64,000 nt of DNA from positions 62,001-126,000 of the forward strand of contig NZ_CP107559.1 in the NCBI RefSeq assembly GCF_026427715.1, written 5' to 3'. How positions within the stretch are numbered: the stretch's first letter is position 1; each line of letters opens with the position of its first letter. Positions 32,508-41,343 of the stretch are shown one piece after another. The DNA is from Methylocystis sp. MJC1 (lineage in GTDB: Bacteria; Pseudomonadota; Alphaproteobacteria; Rhizobiales; Beijerinckiaceae). The notes under the pieces are model-generated. The model was not told the DNA's origin. It ran no database searches and saw only the letters and a program-made list of their open reading frames with translations. Both the position numbers and the translations under genes were made by a program.

Positions 32508-34130
32508 ATGGCCTGCGCCAAGATGAAAGCAAGAGCATTGAAGGGGACCGTCAACAGCGCCGACCCTGAGGCCCCCCTCCCGGCGGCGGCGGAAAAGAGC
32601 GCGCGGCCCAAGAGAATGGCCATTGTGCTCATGGCGGGAGCCCTCGCGAGCAAATTGCTCGGCTTCGCGCGCGAGATCTTGATGGCCCAGATCATCGGCG
32701 TCTCGCTTGTCGGAGACGCCTTCAGGGGCGCAATCACCTCCGTCCTTCTTCCCGTTTCGTTCCTGCAAAACGAAAGCGTGCCCGCCATCCTTATTCCCAT
32801 GCACAAGAACGCACAAAGAAGGGGCGTTGCGAGGGAGTTTCTCACATCGATTGCTGCGGCTTTGGCGCTCCTTTCCCTGATGCCGACCATCGCGGTCCTG
32901 GCCTATGGCGAATTCTGGGTCGACGCGATCGTCGGGGGCCTGAGCGAAGAAGGCCGCGACCTCGCGCTGCGCTTCATGAAAGTCATGACGCTGGCGATGC
33001 CGGCGGCGGTCGTCGCGAGTTGCCTTGCAGGCGGGGAGCTTGCCTCGGGGGTGTCGAGGCTGACCAACATCAGGGCCAGCCTGATGAACGTCTCGCTGAT
33101 ATTGAGCCTTTTTGTGACCGCGGCGACCGGCCGCGTGGAGGCGCTGGCCTGGGGTTTTGCGGCCGCGTTCAATCTGCTGGCTTTTTGGGGCGTGTGGCGA
33201 TTATCACGAGAGGGGATGCTCGATATTGGCGGTCTTGCGCCGGCAAAGGTCGCCGCTGCCGGAGGGGAATTTCTCTGGCGGCTGCGTCCCCTCATTGCCT
33301 TTCCCTTCGCCGAGCAGGGTAATCTCTGGGTCGAACGTCTCCTCGCATCGCGCATCGAGGCCGGGGCGATCTCGTCGCTCGATTACGCGCGCACGCTTTC
33401 CGACTCCGCCTTGTTGTTGATCAGCCAACCTGTCGGCCTCGCTTTCCTGGCGTCGACCGGGGTCGAAGACAAAAGCGCGCGCATCGAGGCCCATTTTCGC
33501 CCGCTTCTTGCGATCATGGCTCCCGCTTCGGTTTTCCTCTGCATCTTTGCGCCCGACATCGTCCAACTTGTCTTCCATCGCGGGGCCTTTTCACAGGCCG
33601 GCGTGAACATGACGAGTCAGGCGCTGTTCGGGATTTCGGCCGGATTGTGGGCCTCGACTCTCGGCTGGGTGCTTTTGAGGGCCTTGAACAGCGAAAATCG
33701 CAATGCGCTCGCGACGCTCATCGTGGTTTCCGCCTATTCGGCGAACGCCTTGTGGAATCTTGCGGCCTCCTATCTTCCGGCTTGGGGACTGACCGCTTTG
33801 GGATTCGGGGAGGCTATGCGCGGCCTGGTTCTTCTTGCCGGGACGGCGCTGGCGTTGCCAAACCGGCGCAAGCTTTTCATGCTGCTGATCGTCGCCGTCG
33901 CGCCGGCCTGCCTGATGGCTTATCTGGGCTGGCGTGTCCGGCTTGAATTTGACGGCGGATTGCCGCGGCTTTTCGCAGGCGGCGCCGCCTATGTGCTTTG
34001 TGCCTTGTTCGCTTTGGCGATCCTGCGGCCGCAAACGGAAAATGCTGCAAGGAAACTGGGCCAGAGTCTCGACCGCCTTGTGACCGCCATCCGGCGGCGG
34101 CAGACGTTGAGGGGAAGCGCGCGCAAGTAA
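32508..34130 (+). CDS. MurJ/Wzx-like lipid-linked oligosaccharide flippase
   Basis: 540 aa, about 13-14 membrane helices from residue 36 on, after a basic N-terminal tail. The MVF/MATE-type fold shows in GALASKLLGFAREILMAQII near 45, SFLQNESVPAILIP near 92 and LVFHRGAFSQAGVNMTSQAL near 352, the last a MurJ signature. Within a polysaccharide operon with a Wzy-like and a Wzc-like protein it most likely flips the repeat unit. Start at ATG 32508, or ATG 32523. Confidence 0.85.
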   Translation: MACAKMKARALKGTVNSADPEAPLPAAAEKSARPKRMAIVLMAGALASKLLGFAREILMAQIIGVSLVGDAFRGAITSVLLPVSFLQNESVPAILIPMHKNAQRRGVAREFLTSIAAALALLSLMPTIAVLAYGEFWVDAIVGGLSEEGRDLALRFMKVMTLAMPAAVVASCLAGGELASGVSRLTNIRASLMNVSLILSLFVTAATGRVEALAWGFAAAFNLLAFWGVWRLSREGMLDIGGLAPAKVAAAGGEFLWRLRPLIAFPFAEQGNLWVERLLASRIEAGAISSLDYARTLSDSALLLISQPVGLAFLASTGVEDKSARIEAHFRPLLAIMAPASVFLCIFAPDIVQLVFHRGAFSQAGVNMTSQALFGISAGLWASTLGWVLLRALNSENRNALATLIVVSAYSANALWNLAASYLPAWGLTALGFGEAMRGLVLLAGTALALPNRRKLFMLLIVAVAPACLMAYLGWRVRLEFDGGLPRLFAGGAAYVLCALFALAILRPQTENAARKLGQSLDRLVTAIRRRQTLRGSARK

Positions 34131-34248
34131 GCGACGTTAACGGCTTGTTCACCAAGTTCGAAGATTTTGCGTTACTTCGGCCGGCGGCGTCTGTTCCAGC
34201 CGTCAGCTTGCTTCGTGCGGGCAGGGGAAGCTGGCGCGGAGACGCCAA

Positions 34249-35727
34249 ATGAATCAGAGAGACAATCCGGGGCGCATTCCAGGCTGGGCGCCGGCGCTCG
34301 GCGTTCTATTGGCCACCGGTCTCGTCGGCCCCTTCTTGGGCGGATCGTCGCGCGCCTTGTTCATCGCCGCCTGCGGTGCGGCAGGCTGGTTTGCCTGGCG
34401 GCGCGGACCGTCTGCTCACGTCAAGGCAGCGCTTCTCCTGTTTGTCTTCACGCCACTGGTGCGGCGCATTGTCGACGCCAAGGTCGGCTTCGATGCCAGC
34501 AACCTGATGATCGTCGGGCCGCTCGTGGCGATATTTCCCGCCCTGTTGGGCGTCTTGTCGGCGCTCGAATCTCCCTCGGTGCTGCGCCGGCTCTGGCCCC
34601 TGGCGATGGTCGGGGTCTCAGTCGCCTACGCTCTGGCGTTGACGATCCTGCACGGCGAGTGGGTTGGGGCCGCGCGGGATTGCGTGAAATGGTTCGTGCC
34701 GCTGCTTTACGGTCTGGTCATGATGCACGAGGCGGAGCGGGAGGAAGTCCTGGACGCCGCCGCTGACACATTCGCCTTCGTTTTACCGGTTATCGGCCTT
34801 TACGGCGTCGCCCAATACGTAAACCCGTCGGATTGGGACATCTATTGGATGCGGAACTCGACGATCATGTCCGCCGGCTCGCCCGAGCCCTATGGCGTGC
34901 GCGTCTTCAGCACGATGAACGGTCCAGCGAGTTTCGCAACCTTCACGGCCGTGGGCCTTCTTCTCGTTTGGTTCAGGGGCAAGAGCAAACTCTTTTTGGC
35001 TCTCGCGATCCCGGCCGCGCTCGCGCTATTTCTCTCGCTCTATCGCACGGCTTGGATCGCCATGCTGGCGGCGATGCTCTATCCCATGTTCTTCAAGTCG
35101 ACGCGCGGCCGGTCAATTCCGCTATTTGTCGGACTTGGGGGAGCGATTGTCGTCGCGGCGACCCTGACGCCCTTTGGAGACGTCATCGCCGATCGCTTTG
35201 CGACCTTGTCCCAAGGCGCCAAGGACGGCAGCGCGCGGGAGCGTATCGAAGAATATCTCACCTTGTGGAATTCCCCGGACAGCTCACTCTTCGGGGCAGG
35301 ATTCGTGACGACCGATGTCGGCAGCGCGGGAGCGATGGGCGTCGACGGAACGATCCTCTCCTGTTGGCTGTATATGGGCATCGTTTTCGGCCTCATCTGC
35401 ATCTTTGGCCTGATCTGGGCCATAGTCCAGGCGATGAGCGGCCCGCTACGGGACGCGAGCCCATCCTCCGTGCTCCTTGGCGCGCTCGGATTGTTCTTCC
35501 TCGTTCAGATGCCGCTGGCCGCCATCGCTCCTGGAGAGGCGGGCTACCTTTTCTGGACTTTCATGTGTCTTGCGATGAAATCAAATCCGCGCTCGAACCT
35601 TGCTTTTCAGGGCGCCGGCATGACGCGCCGCGGCACGGCGCCGGTCGTCAAGCGTACACAGCCGCTTCCCAAGCGACCGGTTCTTCGCTATCGCCCGGGC
35701 GCCGAGGCCGGGGTTCGACGTCACTGA
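34249..35727 (+). CDS. Wzy/O-antigen ligase-like polysaccharide polymerase
   Basis: 492 aa, about 11-12 membrane helices. A large periplasmic loop around residues 190-235 (YVNPSDWDIYWMRNSTIMSA) and a later one (about 315-365, SARERIEEYLTLWNSPDSSL then FGAGF) fit the O-antigen ligase/polymerase superfamily. Cytoplasmic C-terminal tail is Pro/Arg-rich (about 460-492). Likely polymerises repeat units at the periplasmic face. Follows the flippase by 118 bp and precedes the exported hydrolase by 15 bp. Confidence 0.82.
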   Translation: MNQRDNPGRIPGWAPALGVLLATGLVGPFLGGSSRALFIAACGAAGWFAWRRGPSAHVKAALLLFVFTPLVRRIVDAKVGFDASNLMIVGPLVAIFPALLGVLSALESPSVLRRLWPLAMVGVSVAYALALTILHGEWVGAARDCVKWFVPLLYGLVMMHEAEREEVLDAAADTFAFVLPVIGLYGVAQYVNPSDWDIYWMRNSTIMSAGSPEPYGVRVFSTMNGPASFATFTAVGLLLVWFRGKSKLFLALAIPAALALFLSLYRTAWIAMLAAMLYPMFFKSTRGRSIPLFVGLGGAIVVAATLTPFGDVIADRFATLSQGAKDGSARERIEEYLTLWNSPDSSLFGAGFVTTDVGSAGAMGVDGTILSCWLYMGIVFGLICIFGLIWAIVQAMSGPLRDASPSSVLLGALGLFFLVQMPLAAIAPGEAGYLFWTFMCLAMKSNPRSNLAFQGAGMTRRGTAPVVKRTQPLPKRPVLRYRPGAEAGVRRH

Positions 35728-35742
35728 GCCTGGGAGACTGAT

Positions 35743-37053
35743 ATGGCGGCTGGGATTCTGACGCGACGCAGCCTGATCGGGAGCGCCGCAGCGTCTCTTT
35801 GCCTTGGGGTTGCGCGCGCGCAGCCGGCGACGACCGCAGCCGGACTCGCCGCGCGGGCGCCGATCCACGACGCGGATGCCTTCATCGACAGCGTTGGCGT
35901 GAATGTGCATTTGAGCAGCGAGCCCTACGCTTCTCGTTTCGAATTCGTGACGCGCCTCTTTGAAAAGAGCGGCATCCGCCATTTTCGTGACGAACTCCGG
36001 CCGAGCAACGACCTTTCCCGACCGCGGGAGCTCTTCGAGCGCCTGGCCGTGCGGGGCCATCTCCTCGTCTCTCCCGTGACGAACTCGCAGGCCGAGATGA
36101 TGGATTACATTGCGGCGCTTGGGAAGGAGAAGCTCTCCGCCATCGAAGGTCAAAACGAGGGTGACCACGATTGGTTCAAGGCGCAAAAAGCGTCGAAGGG
36201 GAACTGGAGCAAGACCGTCTGCGATTATCAACGGGCGACATACGAGACGCTGAGGGCGAGCTATTCCGCGGCCGAACTGCCAATCGTCTCACCGACGGTC
36301 CTGGACTATAAGCCGCAGGACATGCTCTTGCTGCGGCCCGCCGCCGCCTATTGCGACATCGCCGCCATTCATTCCTACGCCCAGAACGGACAGGAGCCGG
36401 AGACGGAAGAAGATTATGCCGCGCTCTCCTGGTATCTGCGACAGATTCGGGACGCATTCAAACCCGGCGCTCCGGTCATGGCGACCGAGGCGGGCTACAA
36501 CAATTCGCGGGCTAAAAAGGCTGCCGTTCCCGAAGCGATCGCCGCCATCTATATCGTTCGTCTTCTCCTCAATAATTTCGCCGCTGGCGTGACGAGGACC
36601 TTTCTGTACGAGCTTCTTGACGGGCCAAACCTGAGAGAATGGGAGGATAATTGGGGGCTGGTCCGTTATGATGGGACCTGGAAGCCCGCCTTTACGGCGA
36701 TCGCCGCCTTGCTCGACGCGCTCACTGCTGACCGTCGTCCGGATCCGCTACGCGAGCGCCGGATTAGTTTGAATTTGCAGGAGGCTCCACCGGACGCCCG
36801 CCTGCTTCAGTTCAGGCGAAGCGACGGCGTGGGAGTGATCGTCGCCTGGCGAAGCGCGCGCTGCTTCGACCCCAGCCTGCTCTCGGAAATCGAAGTCGCG
36901 CCGAGGCCCTTCGTCTTTCGTGCGGAACATCCCGTCCCGCAAACAGTCTCAACCGCAGTCCCGAATGATGGCGGTCGGTGGGCGGAGGTCCCGATCAAAA
37001 CCCGGCAGCTGGAAATACCGATCGGCGCCAAGGCGACTCTCATTCGCTTCTGA
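35743..37053 (+). CDS. Exported clan GH-A-like glycoside hydrolase
   Basis: 436 aa. Twin-arginine-like signal TRRSLIGSAAASLCLGVARA, cleavage after about residue 27. The TIM-barrel-like body has the acid/base candidate Glu in AIEGQNEGDHDW (about 147) and the nucleophile candidate Glu in VMATEAGYNN (about 248), at the ends of predicted strands 4 and 7. A C-terminal beta domain spans about 340-436. In this context it probably trims or releases the polymer in the periplasm. Exact GH family not determined (GH5/GH39-like layout). Confidence 0.72.
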   Translation: MAAGILTRRSLIGSAAASLCLGVARAQPATTAAGLAARAPIHDADAFIDSVGVNVHLSSEPYASRFEFVTRLFEKSGIRHFRDELRPSNDLSRPRELFERLAVRGHLLVSPVTNSQAEMMDYIAALGKEKLSAIEGQNEGDHDWFKAQKASKGNWSKTVCDYQRATYETLRASYSAAELPIVSPTVLDYKPQDMLLLRPAAAYCDIAAIHSYAQNGQEPETEEDYAALSWYLRQIRDAFKPGAPVMATEAGYNNSRAKKAAVPEAIAAIYIVRLLLNNFAAGVTRTFLYELLDGPNLREWEDNWGLVRYDGTWKPAFTAIAALLDALTADRRPDPLRERRISLNLQEAPPDARLLQFRRSDGVGVIVAWRSARCFDPSLLSEIEVAPRPFVFRAEHPVPQTVSTAVPNDGGRWAEVPIKTRQLEIPIGAKATLIRF

Positions 37054-37192
37054 ACAGGGCTGTAACTCGGAGCCGATATCACCCGTTAAAACAAAGAGCG
37101 CTGCAAAACCGCGCAGCCCTTCATCTGGACAAAGCCGGCTAAGGCCATCCTTCTAGCAGCTCGAGGTTGAATTCTCCTGTCGAGCCAGCGCC

Positions 37193-37542
37193 CTAATTGG
37201 AAACGCCGTGCAGCCCGTCGTGCAGCGCGACGATCGAAAATCTGGAGGAGCGCCCGCCAGCGCGCTGAACGAAGACTTGCAGATAAAACAGGCGCGCCGA
37301 GGCGAGTTGAAGCAACATGGCAAGGACGCCGACAACGACGCCGGCCGGCAGCGGTCCGCCTGTGAGCCATTGCAATAAAAAAAGATCGAAACGGACAGAA
37401 GCGTAACCACTCCCGCGCTTAAGCATGCGACCAGCGCCAGCGTCGTCGCCCAGCAAACCCCGCCGGCGAGCAAGACGATGGCCGCGGGCGCCGAGTCGAA
37501 GGCGAGGACCGACAGAAAAATTGCTAGCGCACAATCAGGCAA
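37193..37542 (-). pseudogene. Small membrane protein gene with a one-base frameshift
   Basis: Starts MPDCALAIFLSVLAFDSAPA with two hydrophobic segments up to LSVSIFFY; the frame then meets TGC-AAT and loses character. A run of seven T (minus strand, about 37376-37383) is the break: with eight T the protein would continue FLLQWLTGGPLPAGVVVGVL, then AMLLQLASARLFYLQVF, and end GLHGVSN at 37193. The whole would be about 116 aa with three membrane segments. No family recognised. Homopolymer sequencing error cannot be excluded. Confidence 0.55.
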
Positions 37543-37672
37543 ATGCGTCTCCTAATTGGATTTCTGTAAATTTGTTTTTAACCTCCGGCTCCCGTTATTA
37601 CAACAGCGCCCCGTCCGACCAATGAAGTTTAGCGGACAGTTGGTTTAAAAGCCACGATCCTGGAGGTTTCCC

Positions 37673-38581
37673 ATGGTGGAAGAGCGCATCGACGACGCCC
37701 CGGCTCGAAAAGCGCTGTCGGGCGGAGCCGACGCGCCGCCGGCCAAGCGACGGATCTCCGTTCGCGAGCTGAGCTACGAGGACGCGGAAGCGGTCATAGA
37801 GCTGCTTCTTGCAGGATTCTGGGATCGCTCTCCCGACTATTGGGCGCGGGCGATGCAGGTCCTACGCGACCGCGAGTTGCCTGGTCCTTACCCGAGATTT
37901 GGATATTGCCTCGTCGACTCCGGCCGCCTGGTGGGCGTCTTGTTGCTGATTTTTTCCCGTGACGATCAAGGCGATATTCGCGCCAATGTATCGAGTTGGT
38001 ATGTGCGGCCGGAATTTCGCATATTTTCGAATATGCTTCTGGCGCAGGCTCTCTCACGTTTCCCCGAAGCTACCTTCGTCAATGTGTCGCCCTCGCCCCA
38101 CACGCTCAAGACGATCGGGGTTCAGTCCTTCGAGCTTTACGTGACAGGAACCTTTGTGGCCATGGCGGCTCTTGGCCCTTGGCGGCCAAGCGCCAATATT
38201 TCCCTGGTGGCCCCGAGCGAAGAAAAGTGCGCAAACCTGCTGGAAGCGCACGCGGCCATGGGCTGCATTTCCGTCACCGTCCTGTATCAAGACGAGACGC
38301 ATCCATTCGTTTTTCTTCCACGGCTGGCCCACCGAAGCGGCCTGAAATTTGCCCAGCTCGTCTACTGCAAAAACCTTGAGGACTTCGTCTTTTTCGCTGG
38401 TCCTTTAGGGCGCTGGCTCCTGAAACAGGGTTTTCTTTTCGTGATCCTCGATTCGACCGGCCCTGTTGATGGACTAGTCGGCCGGTATTTTGATGGCCGT
38501 AAAGTGAAATGCTGCCGTGGGCCCGCCAAACCGCGTCTTGGCGATCTTACGAACACCGAACTCGTGCTATTCGGCCCCTAG
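37673..38581 (+). CDS. GNAT-fold acyl-CoA acyltransferase-like protein
   Basis: 302 aa, ATG 37673 with a strong TGGAGGT site. The first half (about 28-170) has an acyl-CoA N-acyltransferase layout: ISVRELSYEDAEAVIELLLA, then RLVGVLLLIFSRDD and NVSSWYVRPEFRIFSNMLLA; the second half is a divergent repeat of the fold. Proteins of this type occur in alphaproteobacterial exopolysaccharide clusters and may add acyl decorations to the polymer. Last gene of the plus operon; its stop codon TAG lies inside the CTAG target of the following IS5 element, so the protein is not altered. Confidence 0.65.
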   Translation: MVEERIDDAPARKALSGGADAPPAKRRISVRELSYEDAEAVIELLLAGFWDRSPDYWARAMQVLRDRELPGPYPRFGYCLVDSGRLVGVLLLIFSRDDQGDIRANVSSWYVRPEFRIFSNMLLAQALSRFPEATFVNVSPSPHTLKTIGVQSFELYVTGTFVAMAALGPWRPSANISLVAPSEEKCANLLEAHAAMGCISVTVLYQDETHPFVFLPRLAHRSGLKFAQLVYCKNLEDFVFFAGPLGRWLLKQGFLFVILDSTGPVDGLVGRYFDGRKVKCCRGPAKPRLGDLTNTELVLFGP

Positions 38582-39444
38582 AGGGTGTTATGCACTCTGT
38601 ATTATGAAGTCGGCTGCGCGTTTGAGCATGAGGCAGGCGAAAGCGACGACGTGGAGGCCAGCGAGTGTGTCGGCGTAGCGTTCGTAGTCTTTGACCAGCC
38701 GCCTGCATCGGGTCGCCCAAGCGAAGGATCGTTCGACAACCCAGCGTTTGGGCAACAGCACGAAGCCTTTTTTCGCTTCGGAGAGTTTGACCACGCAGAG
38801 TTCGACGCCCTGCGCTTTGGCCGCCTCGGCGGCTTTCTCGCCGGTATAACCTTGATCGACATAAATAAGCTCGACGCTCTCGCCGGTGGCGTCCTGCACA
38901 GCGGCGGCGAGCTTGCCGACCTCGGCGCGGTCGTCGACATTCGCCGGCGTAACGTGCAGCGCCAGCAAGTACCCCAGCGTGTCGACCGCCATGTGCAGCT
39001 TGGAGCCGCGCTTGCGCTTGGCGCCGTCATAGCCAGCCCGTGGACCGCTTTCCGACGTAGAGCGCAGCGTGCGGCTGTCGATGATCGCCGCGGTTGGCTC
39101 CTCGGCGCGACCGGAGGCGACGCGCAACAAGGCGCGCAGGTCCTGCGCAAGCTCTTCGAACACGCCCGCCGCCAGCCAGCGCTGCGATTGCTGATACACT
39201 GCGGACCAGGGCGGCAGATCGTTGGGCATGGCGCGCCATGCTATGCCGTAACGCAGAACGTAGCGCAGGCCGTTGAAAAGCTCACGAAGCAAATGCTGAC
39301 GTTGCGGAGCGCCCTCGTCCATCAGCGTCAGATACGGCGCAACCAGCGACCATTCCTCGTCGCTGACATCAGACGGATACGGTTTGCGAATCGGAGACAT
39401 CCGATTCCATTAAGACAATCAACCACCAAAGTACATAACACTCT
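38582..39444 (-). mobile_element. IS5-family insertion sequence (about 863 bp)
   Basis: Imperfect terminal repeats AGGGTGTTATGCACTCTG (left) and AGTACATAACACTCT (right) agree at about 15 of 18 positions when inverted. Flanking CTAG at 38578-38581 and 39445-39448 is a 4-bp target duplication. One transposase gene fills the element; apparently intact. Confidence 0.88.
38588..39400 (-). CDS. IS5-family transposase
   Basis: 270 aa. Opens MSPIRKPYPSDVSDEEWSLV (DUF4096-like N-terminal domain) and carries the DDE core: AAIIDSRTLRSTSESG (Asp), ELIYVDQGYTGE (Asp) and RWVVERSFAWATRCRRLVKD (Glu in the Y/R-E-R-x-F motif). Uninterrupted and full length, so the element may be active. Confidence 0.93.
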   Translation of the reverse strand: MSPIRKPYPSDVSDEEWSLVAPYLTLMDEGAPQRQHLLRELFNGLRYVLRYGIAWRAMPNDLPPWSAVYQQSQRWLAAGVFEELAQDLRALLRVASGRAEEPTAAIIDSRTLRSTSESGPRAGYDGAKRKRGSKLHMAVDTLGYLLALHVTPANVDDRAEVGKLAAAVQDATGESVELIYVDQGYTGEKAAEAAKAQGVELCVVKLSEAKKGFVLLPKRWVVERSFAWATRCRRLVKDYERYADTLAGLHVVAFACLMLKRAADFIIQSA

Positions 39445-39448
39445 CTAG

Positions 39449-40011
39449 GAAAAGATTCAAGCGGTCCGAAAGGGTTCAGCACACACCGCCCATTCGCGCT
39501 TACTCTGCCAAGGATCCGGTGTCTAGTGACATTTCATCGTCAGACAAGCCTTGAATGGCTTTACCAATCTGGAGATAGGCCATCACCCGGCTATTGCATG
39601 CAGAGGCGTTTTTGGGTCGAGTTCGATCGCATTGCTCAACTCCGCGATTGCCTGTTCGAGTTCACCCTTTTGGGCATGTGCCATGGCGCGATTGTAGAGC
39701 TAGGCAGCATCACGCCCTGAGGGAACTGCGAGGAACACGTCGACTGTTTTTACCCGCTGCGCAGAATCGATCACGAAAATGATTCCATGCGAATACCAGA
39801 TTAAGGATTGAGATCCTCAGGTAATTGTTTGGTTCCAGAAGCTTCACCCAACCAGTTTGTCGCCCTGCGCCCGCGCAGTGACCGATCGTGTTGCGTGATT
39901 AAAACGGTCGCGTGCTTGACAACCGCATGGTAGAGTGTCGCTTCAACAAGCGCTGCTGCAGAGCGTGTGCATAGGTTTTTCTCAAGAAATAACCAACGTG
40001 TAGGCAGTCAA
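39449..40011. other. Gap with a tetratricopeptide-repeat gene remnant
   Basis: The only coding trace is the TPR fragment at 39583-39699 (minus). The rest, 39740-40011, shows no gene; a TTGACA box at about 39917 has no good -10 partner. Confidence 0.35.
39583..39699 (-). pseudogene. TPR-repeat protein remnant
   Basis: On the minus strand LYNRAMAHAQKGELEQAIAE then LSNAIELDPKTPLHA is a textbook tetratricopeptide repeat (conserved A-x-A-x-G and D-P positions). In-frame stops occur immediately before and after, so only one repeat of a decayed gene remains. Confidence 0.55.
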
Positions 40012-40983
40012 ATGGATATCAACGGGGACGCGCAGCCAGAAGTTCTTCCTAAAATCACATTTTACATCGATGTGTTTGGCTTCTGTAATCTTCGATGCCC
40101 GTCGTGTCCTGTTGGAAATATAGGCAACACAAGCGGGCATTTTCAAAAGGGGTTCATGTCTCCAGAACTTTTGGACGCAGTGTTAACGAAGGCAAACGCA
40201 GAGTGCGATGTCGATATGATTGGACTGTTCAACTGGACGGAACCGCTGTTACACCCGGATTTACCGGCGGTTCTACGCGTAGCGAGTCGTCACTCTGATA
40301 ACGTTATGGTCAGCTCAAACCTAAACAGACTGCGTGACCCGTACGGAATTATGCAACATGCTCCGGCACGGTTCCGGGTGTCCGTATCGGGGTTCAATCA
40401 AGATGTTTATTCTCGGGCTCATCGCGAGGGTAATATCGAGCAGGTCAAGCTCAATATGCGCACACTCGCAAACGCCAAGCGTGAAACTGGCGCAAATGTC
40501 GATCTTGAGGTGCTATACCATCGCTACAACTATAATCGCTGCGACGAGGCGGAAATGCGTTCCTACGCTGAGAGCCTCGGGTATCGGTTTGAGACGTGCT
40601 GGGCGATGTACATGCCCGCCGAAAAGATACTCACTTATCGCGGGCGCGATGAATTTGGCCTCATTATATCAGAGCATGATCGCGAACTTCTTAGCACGCT
40701 CTCGATAGATCTCAATTCCGCGCTCGAAGCAGCTAAGCAGATACCGCATAGTGAATGCGTTTTATTCAATAATCAGATTGTTTTAGATGTAAACGCGGAC
40801 GTATATCTTTGTTGCGGAACAACATCTGCATTCTCCAATAAGATCGGTAATTATCTTGATTTGTCGATCAGCGATATACAGCTGAAAAAGGGCCTGAACA
40901 ATCTCTGCGGCCCGTGCATGGTAGAGCGAGTTCATCAATATTTTGTTCATCAAGACATATTCGCGCGCTCCGCCGAATATTAG
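40012..40983 (+). CDS. Radical SAM protein, SPASM-like C-terminus
   Basis: 323 aa from ATG 40012 (MDINGDAQPEVLPK); an in-frame ATG at 39967 adds 15 residues. The [4Fe-4S] motif CNLRCPSC (C-x3-C-x2-C) sits near residue 26 in YIDVFGFCNLRCPSC, followed by the barrel (DMIGLFNWTEPLLHPDLPAV). The C-terminal part has spaced cysteines in SECVLFNNQ, VYLCCGTT and LCGPCMVER that may bind an auxiliary cluster. Neighbours are sugar methyltransferases and glycosyltransferases, so a sugar- or peptide-modifying role is possible; the substrate is unknown. A+T content is higher than in flanking operons, pointing to transfer. Confidence 0.85.
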   Translation: MDINGDAQPEVLPKITFYIDVFGFCNLRCPSCPVGNIGNTSGHFQKGFMSPELLDAVLTKANAECDVDMIGLFNWTEPLLHPDLPAVLRVASRHSDNVMVSSNLNRLRDPYGIMQHAPARFRVSVSGFNQDVYSRAHREGNIEQVKLNMRTLANAKRETGANVDLEVLYHRYNYNRCDEAEMRSYAESLGYRFETCWAMYMPAEKILTYRGRDEFGLIISEHDRELLSTLSIDLNSALEAAKQIPHSECVLFNNQIVLDVNADVYLCCGTTSAFSNKIGNYLDLSISDIQLKKGLNNLCGPCMVERVHQYFVHQDIFARSAEY

Positions 40984-41343
40984 TCCGCTCTGCATAAACT
41001 ATCCAATGCATGCTGCCCCAAGCTGTTTAGCTGATTTGGGGATTATTCCTTTAGTGGGATAATTCCCCATCTGTTTAGTCGTTTGTGAAGAACGCTGCTA
41101 GTGCGGGAGACGGAAGGCAGCGAGCAAGAAGACGCACAAGAGCTTCAGCTGCCAGCAGGCGGTGGAAGTTGTAGCCGGGGCAGCGGCGAGGACGGCGTTG
41201 GCGGCGTCGCACCTCGCGTTTGAGCGCTTCCGTAACGCGGCGGTGCTCGGCCGCGTCGCGAATCTCCTCTCGAAATCCGACCGAGCGAATATCACGACGT
41301 GAGCGCTAGATCAATTTGCAGGGAAATCGCCGCCAACCCACGC
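40984..41343. other. Gap with an IS5-type transposase tail
   Basis: Contains only a transposase C-terminal remnant (41098-41295, minus) and a short repeat of GGGATTATTCC/GGGATAATTCC near 41038-41068. Confidence 0.35.
41098..41295 (-). pseudogene. C-terminal remnant of an IS5-family transposase
   Basis: The minus frame CDAANAVLAAAP, then QLKLLCVFLLAAFRLPH, resembles the tail of IS5-type transposases (typically GDAANAVLAAAGYNF followed by a leucine-rich helix); GYNFHRLL is visible in the neighbouring frame, so a frameshift has also occurred. No catalytic residues remain. Confidence 0.5.

Noticed and set aside
38585..39448. 287-codon plus-strand frame
   Set aside because: Antisense to the IS5-family transposase.
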